A stretch of 64,000 nt of DNA from the NCBI RefSeq assembly GCF_018861065.1, contig NZ_JAHKQO010000002.1:104026-168025 (forward strand), read 5' to 3'. The position numbers and the translations under genes are program-made. The stretch comes from Paraglaciecola arctica. Lineage in GTDB: Bacteria > Pseudomonadota > Gammaproteobacteria > Enterobacterales > Alteromonadaceae. The stretch's first letter is position 1. Each line of letters starts with the position of its first letter. The notes under the pieces were generated by a model. It saw only the letters and a program-made list of their open reading frames with translations, did no database searches and was not told the origin of the DNA. This document shows, one piece after another, positions 38,765 to 49,300 of the stretch.

Positions 38765-39071
38765 TTATCCCTCCTATTTATGTGACAATACTTAGCATAC
38801 TTATACTAATTATTATTTTATTTTTATATTTATTGAACTTTTCATCCTAATTTAACGACTTACCATTGACAGCCTAGTGAACTGTCACCTCCCTGGGCCG
38901 TTTAGTATGAGTAACATGCTAGCGGCTTTTTACTTTCAGGCATAGTGAACAAGTCTGTTCTGATCTGCGAAAGAACAAGTTTTACGCGCATAAAAACCAC
39001 AAATAATCTCAAAATGCTGTATATTCCGTCCTCGATTTTTACCCATGTTCTTGTTTAGGAGCTGTATCACT
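38765..39071. promoter_or_regulatory. Divergent upstream region of creA and the DEAD-box helicase
   Basis: These 307 bp are non-coding. They should hold the promoters of creA and the helicase. AGGAG at 39057-39061 is the helicase ribosome binding site. I see no clear hairpin; helicase leaders are often cold-responsive, but nothing here shows this. Confidence 0.4.
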
Positions 39072-40361
39072 ATGAAATTTTCAAATTTAGGTTTGGCCAC
39101 TGAAATTCAACAGGCACTTAATGTCTGCGGTTATACACAAATGACACCTGTGCAAGAACAAGCGATCGTCCCTGCTCGCAGAGGTAAAGACTTATTAGTT
39201 AACGCCCAAACAGGCACCGGTAAAACAGCGGCTTTTGCTTTACCTATCTTGCAACAAATGTTGGATAAACCCAAAGACACTATGTCGGGTAGTCCACGAG
39301 CATTAATTTTAACGCCAACTAGAGAGCTAGCTGAACAACTCGCTAACACTATAAGTGACTATGCGCAGTTTTTACCGTTAAAAGTCGCAGCATTATATGG
39401 TGGCGTAAAAATGGGTGGGCAGTCGAATAAACTGAAAGATGGCGTGGATATCCTAATTTCAACGCCCGGGCGCTTAATTGAACATTTAGAGTTGAGCAAC
39501 GTTAATTTAGCCAATACAGAGTTTGTTGTACTTGATGAAGCGGATCGTATGTTAGACATGGGTTTTGTCACAGATGTACAAAACATTTTAAAGTTTACTG
39601 CTAAGAAGCGACAAACCTTGCTATTTTCTGCCACCTCATCACCAGCAGTCAATGAGCTATCCCATAAATTATTGAATAATCATCAGGTAATCAGAGTAAC
39701 TAAAATTAATGCCACCGCTGACACCGTTTCACATGTGATGTATCCGGTTGAAGAATCACGAAAGATTGATTTATTTAAAGCTTTATTAAAAGAAGAAAAC
39801 TGGTTTCAAGTTTTAGTTTTTACCAGTACCAAACAGCAAGCTGATGAACTCATGGCTGCCTTAAAACGCAGTAAGATAAACGCGGCAGTTTGCCACGCAG
39901 ATAAAAGTCAAGGTGCGCGTCGCAGAGCTATAGCCGATTTCAAGTCGGCGAAACTTCAGGTTTTGATAGCCACAGAAGTAGCCGCTCGCGGCTTAGATAT
40001 TCAAGGATTGGATTATGTAGTTAATTACAATCTGCCTTATTTACCAGAAGACTATGTGCACCGTATTGGCCGAACAGGTCGAGCAGGAAAAGAAGGGTAC
40101 GCCATATCATTCGTTAGTCGCGAAGAAGAAAACACCGTAGCGCGAATCGAAAAGTTAATTGGTAGCAAAATAAAGCGTATAGTCAAAACAGGATTTGAAG
40201 TAAGCAACCGAATCAGTTTGCTAAAAAGTGTGGCTAAAAACACTAGAAATAGTCGCAGTAACAAAGCCAGCGAAACAAAAATCAGCCACGACAAGTCTTC
40301 GCCGTACCAAGCTAAAAAATCTAAAGGTCGCGCTTCAAAACCAAACAAAGGCAAAAAATAA
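39072..40361 (+). CDS. DEAD-box ATP-dependent RNA helicase (RhlE-like)
   Basis: This 429-residue RNA helicase starts MKFSNLGLATEIQQAL at 39072, the position supported by AGGAG 10 bp upstream; a start 27 bp earlier is unlikely. It shows the motifs in order: Q motif (TPVQEQAI), AQTGTGKTAAF, PTRELAEQL, TPGRL, DEAD, SATSS, ATEVAARGLD and HRIGRTGRAG. The C-terminal tail is basic (KKSKGRASKPNKGKK), for RNA binding. RhlE-like proteins act in ribosome assembly or cold response. Confidence 0.95.
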   Translation: MKFSNLGLATEIQQALNVCGYTQMTPVQEQAIVPARRGKDLLVNAQTGTGKTAAFALPILQQMLDKPKDTMSGSPRALILTPTRELAEQLANTISDYAQFLPLKVAALYGGVKMGGQSNKLKDGVDILISTPGRLIEHLELSNVNLANTEFVVLDEADRMLDMGFVTDVQNILKFTAKKRQTLLFSATSSPAVNELSHKLLNNHQVIRVTKINATADTVSHVMYPVEESRKIDLFKALLKEENWFQVLVFTSTKQQADELMAALKRSKINAAVCHADKSQGARRRAIADFKSAKLQVLIATEVAARGLDIQGLDYVVNYNLPYLPEDYVHRIGRTGRAGKEGYAISFVSREEENTVARIEKLIGSKIKRIVKTGFEVSNRISLLKSVAKNTRNSRSNKASETKISHDKSSPYQAKKSKGRASKPNKGKK

Positions 40362-40389
40362 TCAGTTGACGAGTAGTAGATATGATCTA

Positions 40390-41211
40390 CTACTCACCTA
40401 GTAAAAAATCCTTAATTGCATCCTTATAATTGCGACTTACTTTTATTTTTTCAAACTCCCCAAGCAATAAAAAGAATTCACCTTTAGTATGAGGAATAAC
40501 TTTATCAATGAAGTTTAAATTGACTATTGTTGACCGGTGAACCCGCTTAAAGATGTTTTCATCCAACTCAGTCAGCAACTCTTTTAAGGTACTACGTTTA
40601 ATGTGAGTTTTTCCTTCGGCGTGTAAACACACATAATCACCTGCAGCATCTACCCATTCAATTTCAGATTGTTTCAAGATTGTAATTTCGTCACGGTCCT
40701 TTATAACGACTTTTTTGTCCATAAAGGTATCTGTTGATAATGCACCTGGTAGTCTTTTATTTTCTAGTTGTTGGGGATAGATTCTTTGACTCATACTATC
40801 AATCGCCCCAAGAATTCGAGGTTTATTATCTTGTCCATCAACAGCATCTAAACGTTTTTGTGCTCGTTGAACGGCGCGGCAAATTCGCTCGTCATCTATG
40901 GGTTTTAATATATAGTCAACCGCATGAACATCGAAAGCGTCGAGAGCATATTGTTCATAGGCGGTAGTAAAAACAATCAAAGGTAAGATATCACTTTGTA
41001 GACCTTTAACTACGTCAAAACCATTCAAACCAGGCATTTGAATATCAAGAAAAATAATATCGGGCGCTAACTCTAATGTCGCGGCTATTGCCTCTCGACC
41101 ATTTTTGCTTTCCCCGACAATTTCAATGTTATCAACCTTATCTAATTTCGCTCTCAGTAATTTTAATGCAAGCGGCTCATCATCAACTATTAAGGTCCTT
41201 AATCTACTCAT
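40390..41211 (-). CDS. LytTR-type response regulator
   Basis: This 273-residue regulator has a receiver domain (1-120) with the phosphorylation aspartate in DIIFLDIQMPG and a conserved Lys in YILKPIDD. A LytTR DNA-binding domain covers about 165-272 (GDYVCLHAEGKTHIKRSTLKEL, shown as GDYVCLHAEGKTH). It overlaps the sensor kinase gene by 8 bp. The pair resembles LytS/LytR and YehU/YehT systems. Targets are unknown. Confidence 0.93.
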   Translation of the reverse strand: MSRLRTLIVDDEPLALKLLRAKLDKVDNIEIVGESKNGREAIAATLELAPDIIFLDIQMPGLNGFDVVKGLQSDILPLIVFTTAYEQYALDAFDVHAVDYILKPIDDERICRAVQRAQKRLDAVDGQDNKPRILGAIDSMSQRIYPQQLENKRLPGALSTDTFMDKKVVIKDRDEITILKQSEIEWVDAAGDYVCLHAEGKTHIKRSTLKELLTELDENIFKRVHRSTIVNLNFIDKVIPHTKGEFFLLLGEFEKIKVSRNYKDAIKDFLLGE

Positions 41212-42400
41212 GTTTGCTCTCTTTTATTGATGGCGACCCAAGGCTTTGTTTATGGTGGTGATTTTCGCCATTTAGGTATTCGCAGGGCAACTCAATTCGA
41301 GTGTTCAAACCACCAGATGGCAGAATATCAATATTGATATAGAAATCCTGCTCATATAAGGCTTTTAATCTATCGTTGGTGTTACGCAGACCTACGCCTC
41401 GCCCCTTAGTGCTACCAACTTTGCTATGTGCGATTTTACTGCCACTGCCTGTATCACTGAGCTGAATGATTAAACGCTCATTCTTGACCTCGGCATACAA
41501 ACTAATCGTCCCACCTGATTCATTTTGTGCGATGGCGTGTTTCATTGAGTTTTCGATAATTGGCTGCAATAGCAAACTTGGAACCGTCGCCACTTTTGCC
41601 TCAGGTTCGATCTGAAAATCTAAACTGAGTCGTTCACCAAATCGAGTCTTTTCAATCTCTAAGTAGAGATTAAGAGCGTTAACTTCGTTTTCTAAAGTAA
41701 TTTTTGTATCAGGGTTATTATCTAATGAATGCCTTAAAAATCGGCTTAATTGTACCGTCATGCCTTGGGCTTTGGCAGATTCGTTTACTTCTATTAAGGA
41801 GTTAATTGCGTTTAAAGTGTTACATAAAAAGTGAGGATTGAGTTGATACCGCAACATCTTGATTTGTGCGTCTCTAGCAATGGACTGCGCGCGCATACGT
41901 TTCATCTGTTCTTCACGAGTTTCCGCTTCTGCTTTGAGCATGATCCTATGTTCAGTTTGCAATAAATCGTTATAACGCATCCCATGAAAAAGCCCAGACC
42001 AACACAAAAATATAAATACACTGGCAAAATGCCAGCCACCAAATTCATTCCATTTACTGCCAGCGTCGGTTACCCACATAAACAATTCAATTCTGACCAA
42101 GGTCCACACAAAAGCCACAAGAAACACCATTAACAATCCAATACTGGCTCTGTATACAAATGGCCGATTCCAAATATGCATAAAAACCCAATACAGAAAT
42201 AGCGTAAAGGCTAAACCAATGCCTGCCTGTAAAAATATATGCAAAACATGAAACCAGTCATATGGTCCATACCATAGCGTCAATGAAAAAAAACTGACAA
42301 TGCTCACAAAGGTCCAAAATCCAATATGTAATAGCCCAAATTGGTAAATTTGACTCGGACCATTAGTGGAAGATCTGTCTTGAAAAAATGAGTGCGGCAT
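41204..42400 (-). CDS. LytS/YehU-like sensor histidine kinase
   Basis: This 398-residue sensor has several membrane helices over residues 25-165 and a cytoplasmic kinase part. The H-box motif QLNPHFLCNTLNAINSL carries the phospho-accepting histidine, and NSMKHA and DTGSG are ATP-binding boxes. It has no periplasmic sensor domain, so it probably senses within the membrane. It acts on the LytTR regulator encoded downstream. Confidence 0.93.
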   Translation of the reverse strand: MPHSFFQDRSSTNGPSQIYQFGLLHIGFWTFVSIVSFFSLTLWYGPYDWFHVLHIFLQAGIGLAFTLFLYWVFMHIWNRPFVYRASIGLLMVFLVAFVWTLVRIELFMWVTDAGSKWNEFGGWHFASVFIFLCWSGLFHGMRYNDLLQTEHRIMLKAEAETREEQMKRMRAQSIARDAQIKMLRYQLNPHFLCNTLNAINSLIEVNESAKAQGMTVQLSRFLRHSLDNNPDTKITLENEVNALNLYLEIEKTRFGERLSLDFQIEPEAKVATVPSLLLQPIIENSMKHAIAQNESGGTISLYAEVKNERLIIQLSDTGSGSKIAHSKVGSTKGRGVGLRNTNDRLKALYEQDFYINIDILPSGGLNTRIELPCEYLNGENHHHKQSLGSPSIKESKHE

Positions 42401-42593
42401 TTAGTTCCTTAAGGACAACTCAGTTGGCAATCTCTACAAACTTCAGTTTACACTCGGGTCATGTGAGGGGCTAGTGGTTCTATCCGCCTTGTCGCGGCTA
42501 AAGACCCTTTTACCGAATTACTTAGCCTTTTCAAATCGAATAGTCTAGCTTTGCTAGCCCAGTTTTTACTCGCGTTTTACACAAGGCATTAAA

Positions 42594-44165
42594 ATGAAAA
42601 ACAATCAGCCTCAATCTGTTATTTACGTATTTTACGTCTCCATCATAGTTGCGTTAGGCGGTTTTCTAATGGGGTTTGATGCATCTGTTATTTCAGGTGT
42701 AGTCAAATTTATTGAGCCCGAATTTAACCTTACAAAAATTCAACTGGGTTGGGCCGTAGCTTCACTGTCACTTACAGCAACCTTTGCAATGATTACTGCC
42801 GGCCCGCTAAGTGACAAGTTTGGAAGAAAAGTAGTATTAAAAATGGCTGCGGCATTATTTTTTGTATCAGCCATTGCATCCGCATTTGCCCCTAATTTTT
42901 TAATGCTGGTTTTGGCTAGAATGATAGGAGGTTTAGGCGTAGGCGCTGCTTTGATTATTGCACCTATGTACATCGCAGAAATTGGCCCAGCCAAATATCG
43001 TGGACGTATGGTTTCCCTTAACCAATTAAACATTGTACTCGGTATTTCTGTGGCGTTTTTTACCAACTATTTAATTTTACAGGCTGGCGATTCTGATACG
43101 CAATGGGTGCAATCTTTAGGTATTGAACAGTGGAATTGGCGCTGGATGTTAGGAATTGAAGCCATCCCTGCCCTGTTATACTTTGTGTGCCTATCAATAG
43201 TGCCAGAAAGTCCGCGATGGCTGATGATGAAAGGTCGAGTTCAAGAAGCTAGTATTATTTTAAAACGAGCACTAGGCGAGCAAAATGCTGAACAAGAAAT
43301 TCAGCAAATAAACAACAATATTAATCTTCAACAAAATAAAACTAAAGGCGCATTTTTGGACTTACTTAAGCCCTCTATGCGCTTAGTCATGATAGTCGGT
43401 ATTTCCATTGCAATATTGCAGCAAATTACCGGTATTAATGCAGTATTCTTTTACGCCCCCATGATTTTTGAGCAAACAGGTTTAGGTACCGATGCTTCTT
43501 TTATGCAGGCGATATTGGTAGGTATTACCAACGTGGTATTTACCCTAATTGCCATCGCATTAATTGACAAAATTGGCAGAAAGTCGCTATTGGTCATGGG
43601 AGTGTCAGGGATAATCCTCTGTATGTTTAGCTTGGCGTATCAGTTCAATGCCGCCAGTTACACATTAACCGCACAAGCGATCACTACCTTATCAACAGAA
43701 ATCGACATTCAAGCATTACACCCCATAATTGGCACCACCTTTAGCAGTGATTTAGCTTTTAAATCAGCCATTACAGATATATTGGGAACAGCACAAGCAG
43801 TGCAATTTGAATCCACCTTAATGTCTGCGGCAATCCAAATGAATGGCACGGTTATATTGTTGAGTATATTGGGGTTTGTAGCCTGTTTTGCTGTGTCCCT
43901 TGGTCCAGTGATGTGGGTGCTGTTTTCGGAATTGTTTCCTAACCGAATTCGCGGTATTGCCATTTCATTTGTAGGATTAATTAACTCGGGCGTTAGCTTT
44001 TTAGTACAGTTGGTATTCCCATGGGAATTAGCCAATTTAGGCGCCACCTATACCTTTGCGATTTATGGTGGATTTGCTTTTATTGGACTGATGATAATTC
44101 TTAAGTTTTTACCTGAAACTAAAGGAAAATCTTTGGAAGAGTTAGAAGCTATATTAGTAAAATAA
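42594..44165 (+). CDS. MFS sugar porter
   Basis: This 523-residue major facilitator of the sugar porter family probably has 12 helices. It shows GFDASVISG, DKFGRK, PESPRWLMMKGR, QQITGINAVFFYAP, DKIGRKS and PETKGKSLEE, all family signatures of sugar-proton symporters. An insert of about 60 residues rich in Ala and Thr lies between helices 9 and 10, longer than in XylE or GalP. The adjoining beta-glucan genes suggest a glucose or glucan oligomer role, but the sugar is not shown by sequence. A strong terminator follows. Confidence 0.9.
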   Translation: MKNNQPQSVIYVFYVSIIVALGGFLMGFDASVISGVVKFIEPEFNLTKIQLGWAVASLSLTATFAMITAGPLSDKFGRKVVLKMAAALFFVSAIASAFAPNFLMLVLARMIGGLGVGAALIIAPMYIAEIGPAKYRGRMVSLNQLNIVLGISVAFFTNYLILQAGDSDTQWVQSLGIEQWNWRWMLGIEAIPALLYFVCLSIVPESPRWLMMKGRVQEASIILKRALGEQNAEQEIQQINNNINLQQNKTKGAFLDLLKPSMRLVMIVGISIAILQQITGINAVFFYAPMIFEQTGLGTDASFMQAILVGITNVVFTLIAIALIDKIGRKSLLVMGVSGIILCMFSLAYQFNAASYTLTAQAITTLSTEIDIQALHPIIGTTFSSDLAFKSAITDILGTAQAVQFESTLMSAAIQMNGTVILLSILGFVACFAVSLGPVMWVLFSELFPNRIRGIAISFVGLINSGVSFLVQLVFPWELANLGATYTFAIYGGFAFIGLMIILKFLPETKGKSLEELEAILVK

Positions 44166-44178
44166 ACTGCGGTTGCAG

Positions 44179-44205
44179 TTGGCTTACTAGTTTCTAGTAA
44201 GCCAA
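44179..44205. terminator. Bidirectional terminator between MFS and haloperoxidase genes
   Basis: TTGGCTTACTAG and CTAGTAAGCCAA form a 12-bp perfect stem with a TTT loop. It lies 13 bp past the MFS stop codon and serves the convergent haloperoxidase gene as well. Confidence 0.85.
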
Positions 44206-44216
44206 TTTAATTCATC

Positions 44217-46223
44217 TTATTCCGTAAAAAACGATTGCACAAATTCAAAACTATCGGTGCCAATTTTTGCACCAATTTTTCGGCCAGGAATATCATCAGC
44301 AGGTGGGTGGATCCCCCCCCAAATACGCGACAAGCTGCACTGGTCAGAAGCGTCCTGATAAGTCGCCCATTGCAAGGTCATATCCACACTAGGTCCTTCT
44401 TCAAACACTAAAAATTCATTTGCTTTCACTTCAAATTCACTCATTCCCCCAGGGAAATAAGCTGAGCCTGTCATAGCGGTCATCAATTCTGCAGCCGCCC
44501 TTGAATAAGTTGAATGCCCTGAAACATAACCAGCGAAAGGAGGGGTAACAAAAGTAGGTCTTTGGTAAGGCCACCATTTTTCTGCCAATATCCAGTCAAC
44601 TCCTGCCTGAGCAAACACAGGGTTGCTAATATGCTCAGGTCCTTTCCACGCATACATTTTTATTTTACCAACATTTTCTGGATTATCAGCAGCTAATGGA
44701 TCTGATTCAGTGACCAATTCAATATAGTTTTCAATTAAAGGTAGACCGTTTACATGATACGAACTTAATGCAGGATCGCTGCTCTGTCCTCCTGCCATCG
44801 CACGAATCGCGGATACGGGGCGAATATAGTCATAACGCCCTTTTATTCCCCATGCAGCGACTGCAGAGTCATGCATAGTACCACCCATAGCAAAATAGGA
44901 TTTAATATCCCATTCAAGGGCTCCTAAAATATCGCCTTTTCCAGCCCAACGTTTTTCTAATAACTCATGGTCACTTACCGTATTTAAAATTACAAACCAG
45001 TGCCCTGGTGGGGTTTCTGACTCTGGACCATCAGCCCAAAATTCCGCCAATACACGAGTATAATCACCGCGGGGCACTAATTGCTCTTCGTAAGGCTGAT
45101 CAGTTACGGGATTAAGAGCGTAACCAGTACTCGGGTCTCCTCCCTCAATTTGTTTATAAAACTCGTTAAACTCAGTAAAGGAATTGGGAAAGGAGCTGAT
45201 ATTACCAATATTCTTTGGTGATATATCCCACAGTACACCATCATTTTGATCTAAATGAGATGACCAAATCGCTACGAGAGAAAATCCCCATTTATATTCG
45301 TCACTCAACTCACCTTCAATCAAAGGGGGCATACCCGGATCATGATATACTTGGTAATCAAAACCATCACGAGTAAACTCGGTTTTATCATTGTCTGATA
45401 ATGAAAAAGGTACTACGCTTCCCCATTCAGGACCTAAAAAGCTAGGTGCATCATCGATAGGGTTACCGGCTTGATCAACAAAACCATTTATTGCTAAAGG
45501 TTGCCAACGATTCCAATCAACAATGTTCGGGTTACCGGGATCTCCACCACTCAATGCTAAAGGTGGATTTACAGTTTGATAACTAGTGTTAGCGTAGTCA
45601 TTTTGTTCATTTGAACCATCTTGCAAACCAAATTGAATATAACAGTCAGCAATATAATTACCTAAAGCCGCCGCCGAACCTTGGGAATAATCCAATGACT
45701 CATCATCAATATTGAAGCCCAAATTTTGCATTAATGAATCCGCGGCTTCCATAATTTCAAATGTGCCTGGAGAAAACTTAAAACGATGTTGAATAATTCG
45801 ATAGGCAGCATGGCTAATGGCAAGTTCTTGTTGCGGTAAAACATCTTCTGGCACATTGATGGTATCGGCAGCACAAGAAAATCCAGCGACTTCATTACCA
45901 AATAAAAAACCATGGGCTTGCGGATTATAAACTGACCAAGCATCAAACATTGCAGAAGAGATATGGAACAAATTTCTAGCATGCACAGTAGGGCGAGCAT
46001 AGTCATTTCGTATTGCAGTTAAAAGCACTTCATTCCACATACGGGCGACAGAATGCCCATCCCTTTCAGGCGTTAAAACGACAGGAGGAGTGACGTCTTC
46101 ATTTTTTTTACTTGAGCCACCACAAGCAGTGAATAGAACACTTGCTAAAAACACAGCGCCCACACTTGTAACTAGCTTTCTTAACTCACTTTTATCCGTT
46201 AAAACTCTTTTATCCATAGTCAT
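44217..46223 (-). CDS. Vanadium-dependent haloperoxidase/PAP2-like lipoprotein
   Basis: This 668-residue exported protein has an N-terminal signal ending in LFTAC-GGSS, which looks like a lipoprotein site (the -3 position is atypical). The C-terminal half carries two histidine-phosphatase blocks of the PAP2/vanadium haloperoxidase superfamily: FAGYVSGHSTYSRAA (catalytic His) and WGGIHPPADDIPGRKIG. A conserved KR..GK segment and GRYDYIRPVSAIRAM add further family sites. It could oxidise halides or be a phosphatase. It lies next to the glucan genes without clear linkage. Confidence 0.85.
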   Translation of the reverse strand: MTMDKRVLTDKSELRKLVTSVGAVFLASVLFTACGGSSKKNEDVTPPVVLTPERDGHSVARMWNEVLLTAIRNDYARPTVHARNLFHISSAMFDAWSVYNPQAHGFLFGNEVAGFSCAADTINVPEDVLPQQELAISHAAYRIIQHRFKFSPGTFEIMEAADSLMQNLGFNIDDESLDYSQGSAAALGNYIADCYIQFGLQDGSNEQNDYANTSYQTVNPPLALSGGDPGNPNIVDWNRWQPLAINGFVDQAGNPIDDAPSFLGPEWGSVVPFSLSDNDKTEFTRDGFDYQVYHDPGMPPLIEGELSDEYKWGFSLVAIWSSHLDQNDGVLWDISPKNIGNISSFPNSFTEFNEFYKQIEGGDPSTGYALNPVTDQPYEEQLVPRGDYTRVLAEFWADGPESETPPGHWFVILNTVSDHELLEKRWAGKGDILGALEWDIKSYFAMGGTMHDSAVAAWGIKGRYDYIRPVSAIRAMAGGQSSDPALSSYHVNGLPLIENYIELVTESDPLAADNPENVGKIKMYAWKGPEHISNPVFAQAGVDWILAEKWWPYQRPTFVTPPFAGYVSGHSTYSRAAAELMTAMTGSAYFPGGMSEFEVKANEFLVFEEGPSVDMTLQWATYQDASDQCSLSRIWGGIHPPADDIPGRKIGAKIGTDSFEFVQSFFTE

Positions 46224-46368
46224 ATTACCAATATCTAGGTTATCTTGTTTATTCTAAAAAAAACGTATATTAAGATATTTTGGTTAATGCGACTATTAAA
46301 AACATCGGGCTTATTTATATAAACATAATTTTACCTCTTTCCATGTTTAGTAAGTTTAACGTCTACTA

Positions 46369-49300
46369 TTATTCAAAAAGGTGGTTAGTATTAAGCAACA
46401 CATGTACAGATTTAACTTTTCCGCTACGGGTAAACAATTCATTAGCAATACTTGGTTCTAGGCCAATAACGTTACTGCTAAGCTGTTTTCCGCTATCAAG
46501 TGTGATGGTAAGAGTCGAATCACCTTCAGTTAACTGATACACAATAGGCACTTGGCACCAAGTAAATGCGATGCTGTGGCTGGGCAAGGTTATCTCTTGC
46601 CAATGCTCAGATAGGTCCAAATATCTGAAGATCCTTGATAATTGGGTAAATTCTTGCCTACGCAATAGTCTTGGTGAAAAACGTACTGCTCCACGAGTAA
46701 CGCTAATACCTAATTCACCAAAACGCGTCAGGAGTTCCTCTTTAACTTGGCCCGTCATTCCAGGCTGTTGCGCTCCTGCATGTTTAGGGGTGTGAGAATA
46801 AGGATCACATGGAAACGCCCCGTATTCTTGTGGCGTTTTATTAAAACCTATGCCTTGCCTTACTCGATAATACAGATCACCTAAACGTTTAACTAACTGC
46901 GGTTCAGAGTCATTATCTAGTGCTTGAATAAAGTGTTCTTGAACAGCCAGCAGTAATTTAGACACCATATGCCAATACACACAGCCAAGTCCTTCAAAAC
47001 CAAACATACCTCCCGAGCGTCCTGTAAATGCTTGATGATTAAATACCTGCTCATAGAGGCTCTCAATTTGAGCCATGGTAATTGCCGTCAGTTCACTGTA
47101 TTGCGGCACAAGTTCATTCAGTTGTACCAATAAATCACTGCTATTCTTAAGGCTGGCATTGAAGCGATAATGACCTCTTACATCTTGGGTCATAATACTA
47201 GGGTCTTTACCCTTGAGCATTTCCATTAACGCTGGTATTTTCTGAACCTGCTCTGTAGGCACAATATTTTTAGCTAAAAAGCCTATTTGGTTTTTATCTG
47301 GATATAACATAAAAGTATTCAGATCAGCTCGAAAAATGTCACTGCTATAAAGCGCATCCAACACATCTGCAGCTTTAGCTGGGCTAATTGCACTTGAACT
47401 GAGAGCGGCTACCTGCCCTTCTAACATGGGGTAAAGATGTTTAATTTGCGCTTTGTTATCTCCCAGAGACAACAAATTATAAGAATGAAACAAACCATCA
47501 TCTTTGATGTTTTTATCTATGCTGTGATCTATAACGATTAACGCTTTATTTAACAAACCTTGGATAAACTGCAGTTTAGTAGTTACTTTATGGCTAAAAG
47601 ATTCCTTTTGATAAACACTAGTGCGATATTTACATGCTGCTTGTCCTAAAGCCTGCAAAACCTCAAATCGTAGTTCATCTGTCATCACTGCATGGTGTAA
47701 TTTAGGTGTTAACTCAGTCAGCACTTGTGCGGTATCTTGCAACCATATTGCCACTTGTGCTGAAAGCTCTACATCCTTTTCTTGCTTAGCTAATAAATTT
47801 TGTAAAAAATGCACATAACGACGTAAATAATTGAGGGTCACAACTGACACTCCATGGCCTACCAATGCATTATTGGCATCATTCCATTCAGGCCTTTGCG
47901 TGTTTAGCCAAATCCCACCCTCCACCACTAAGTTAGCTAGTTTAGCTAACAAAGGTACTAAGAGTTTTTCTAACAAATTAACTTGATAGACCGCACCGTT
48001 ACTATCCCAAATCAACTTACCATCGGCCCCTACACTTTGTACTTTTTGTGCAATCTTCATGGCTGATTGCTCATCATAATCCACGGTACTTTTGGCATTT
48101 TCTAACATGGCTTCAAATGACTTAATTCGATAAGGCACATTGGCATAACAGAAAATGCTTTGGTGTAATAAGTTAGTTAACTTCTGAGGATGAAATTTCT
48201 CGGATAACTCCAGCATTTTTAACAAATAAATAATTTGGTGATCGCCCCAGTAACCAATAAAACTCCATGGGTCTTCTGGCTCTTCAACCTCCCAGTCAAT
48301 ACCTCCTTTGGTAATACGATAGGGATTGTAGCCATCAATAGTGGAAGCATTCACAAACTTAGCTATCACCGATTCAATAAATTCAGGATAACTAAAACAT
48401 AAAGCTTCCCAGTTTTGGAAAATGTCGCGCCAATTCCCCTGATAAGACAACAATCTATTGCCCTTGCTATCTTTGAGTTTTATTTCAAATTGATTCCAAG
48501 GACGACTAGGATCACCATGGCGACGGCCAAAAGTAACAGGTAAATATTCCGCAACTAAACGGTCAATTTGGCGATCGTTTATGGCTTGGGTAAGGCGCGT
48601 AAACTGGTTAAACGCTAATTTTTCTGGGAACTTAACAAACACCTCTTGGTGTTTTTTATACAAAGGTAAATTAAAGGTTTTTAAGGTGCCAATAAAATCA
48701 ACTTTGCTAATATTGAAGTGGTCATCAAATACCCCACCTCTTAACGTATTAAACAAAGCATTAGCATAATGATGCACAGTCACACTTTCTTCATTGGTCA
48801 CTTGAAAACCATCAGTACCGGCCATGATGCGCGCTAATTCGTCCGAGCCTCGCTTGATTGAGTGTTCAATATCATTGGCAATGTTTTGAGGATTTTCAAG
48901 CCCTTGGCTCATTTCACAAACCTGTGACTGACTTTGTTCAACATTCGCGACAATTTGCCAAGACTTCGACTGATTTGCCGCCAACTCAAATTCAACATTT
49001 AGCAGATATGCCCCGCGGATCCCGCGTTTATGGGTTTCATCTTGCAGAGTTTTATCACCCCAAAATTTATCAATTTGTGTGTTACTTAAAAGAATCTGAG
49101 GTTTATCAAAACCTAAACTAAATACAGTATTGGCTTTTAACGATTCACTAGGCTGCGCTCGGTCAGTGATCCCCGAATACAAAGTAAACATTCCGAGGCC
49201 GGTTGATTCCTCTAATTCATTCCATTTGTAGGCATCAACTAGGTTACTTGCATTACTTTGGGTTAAACGAGGTGTACCAGCCGGTAATATGTTTTGTAAT

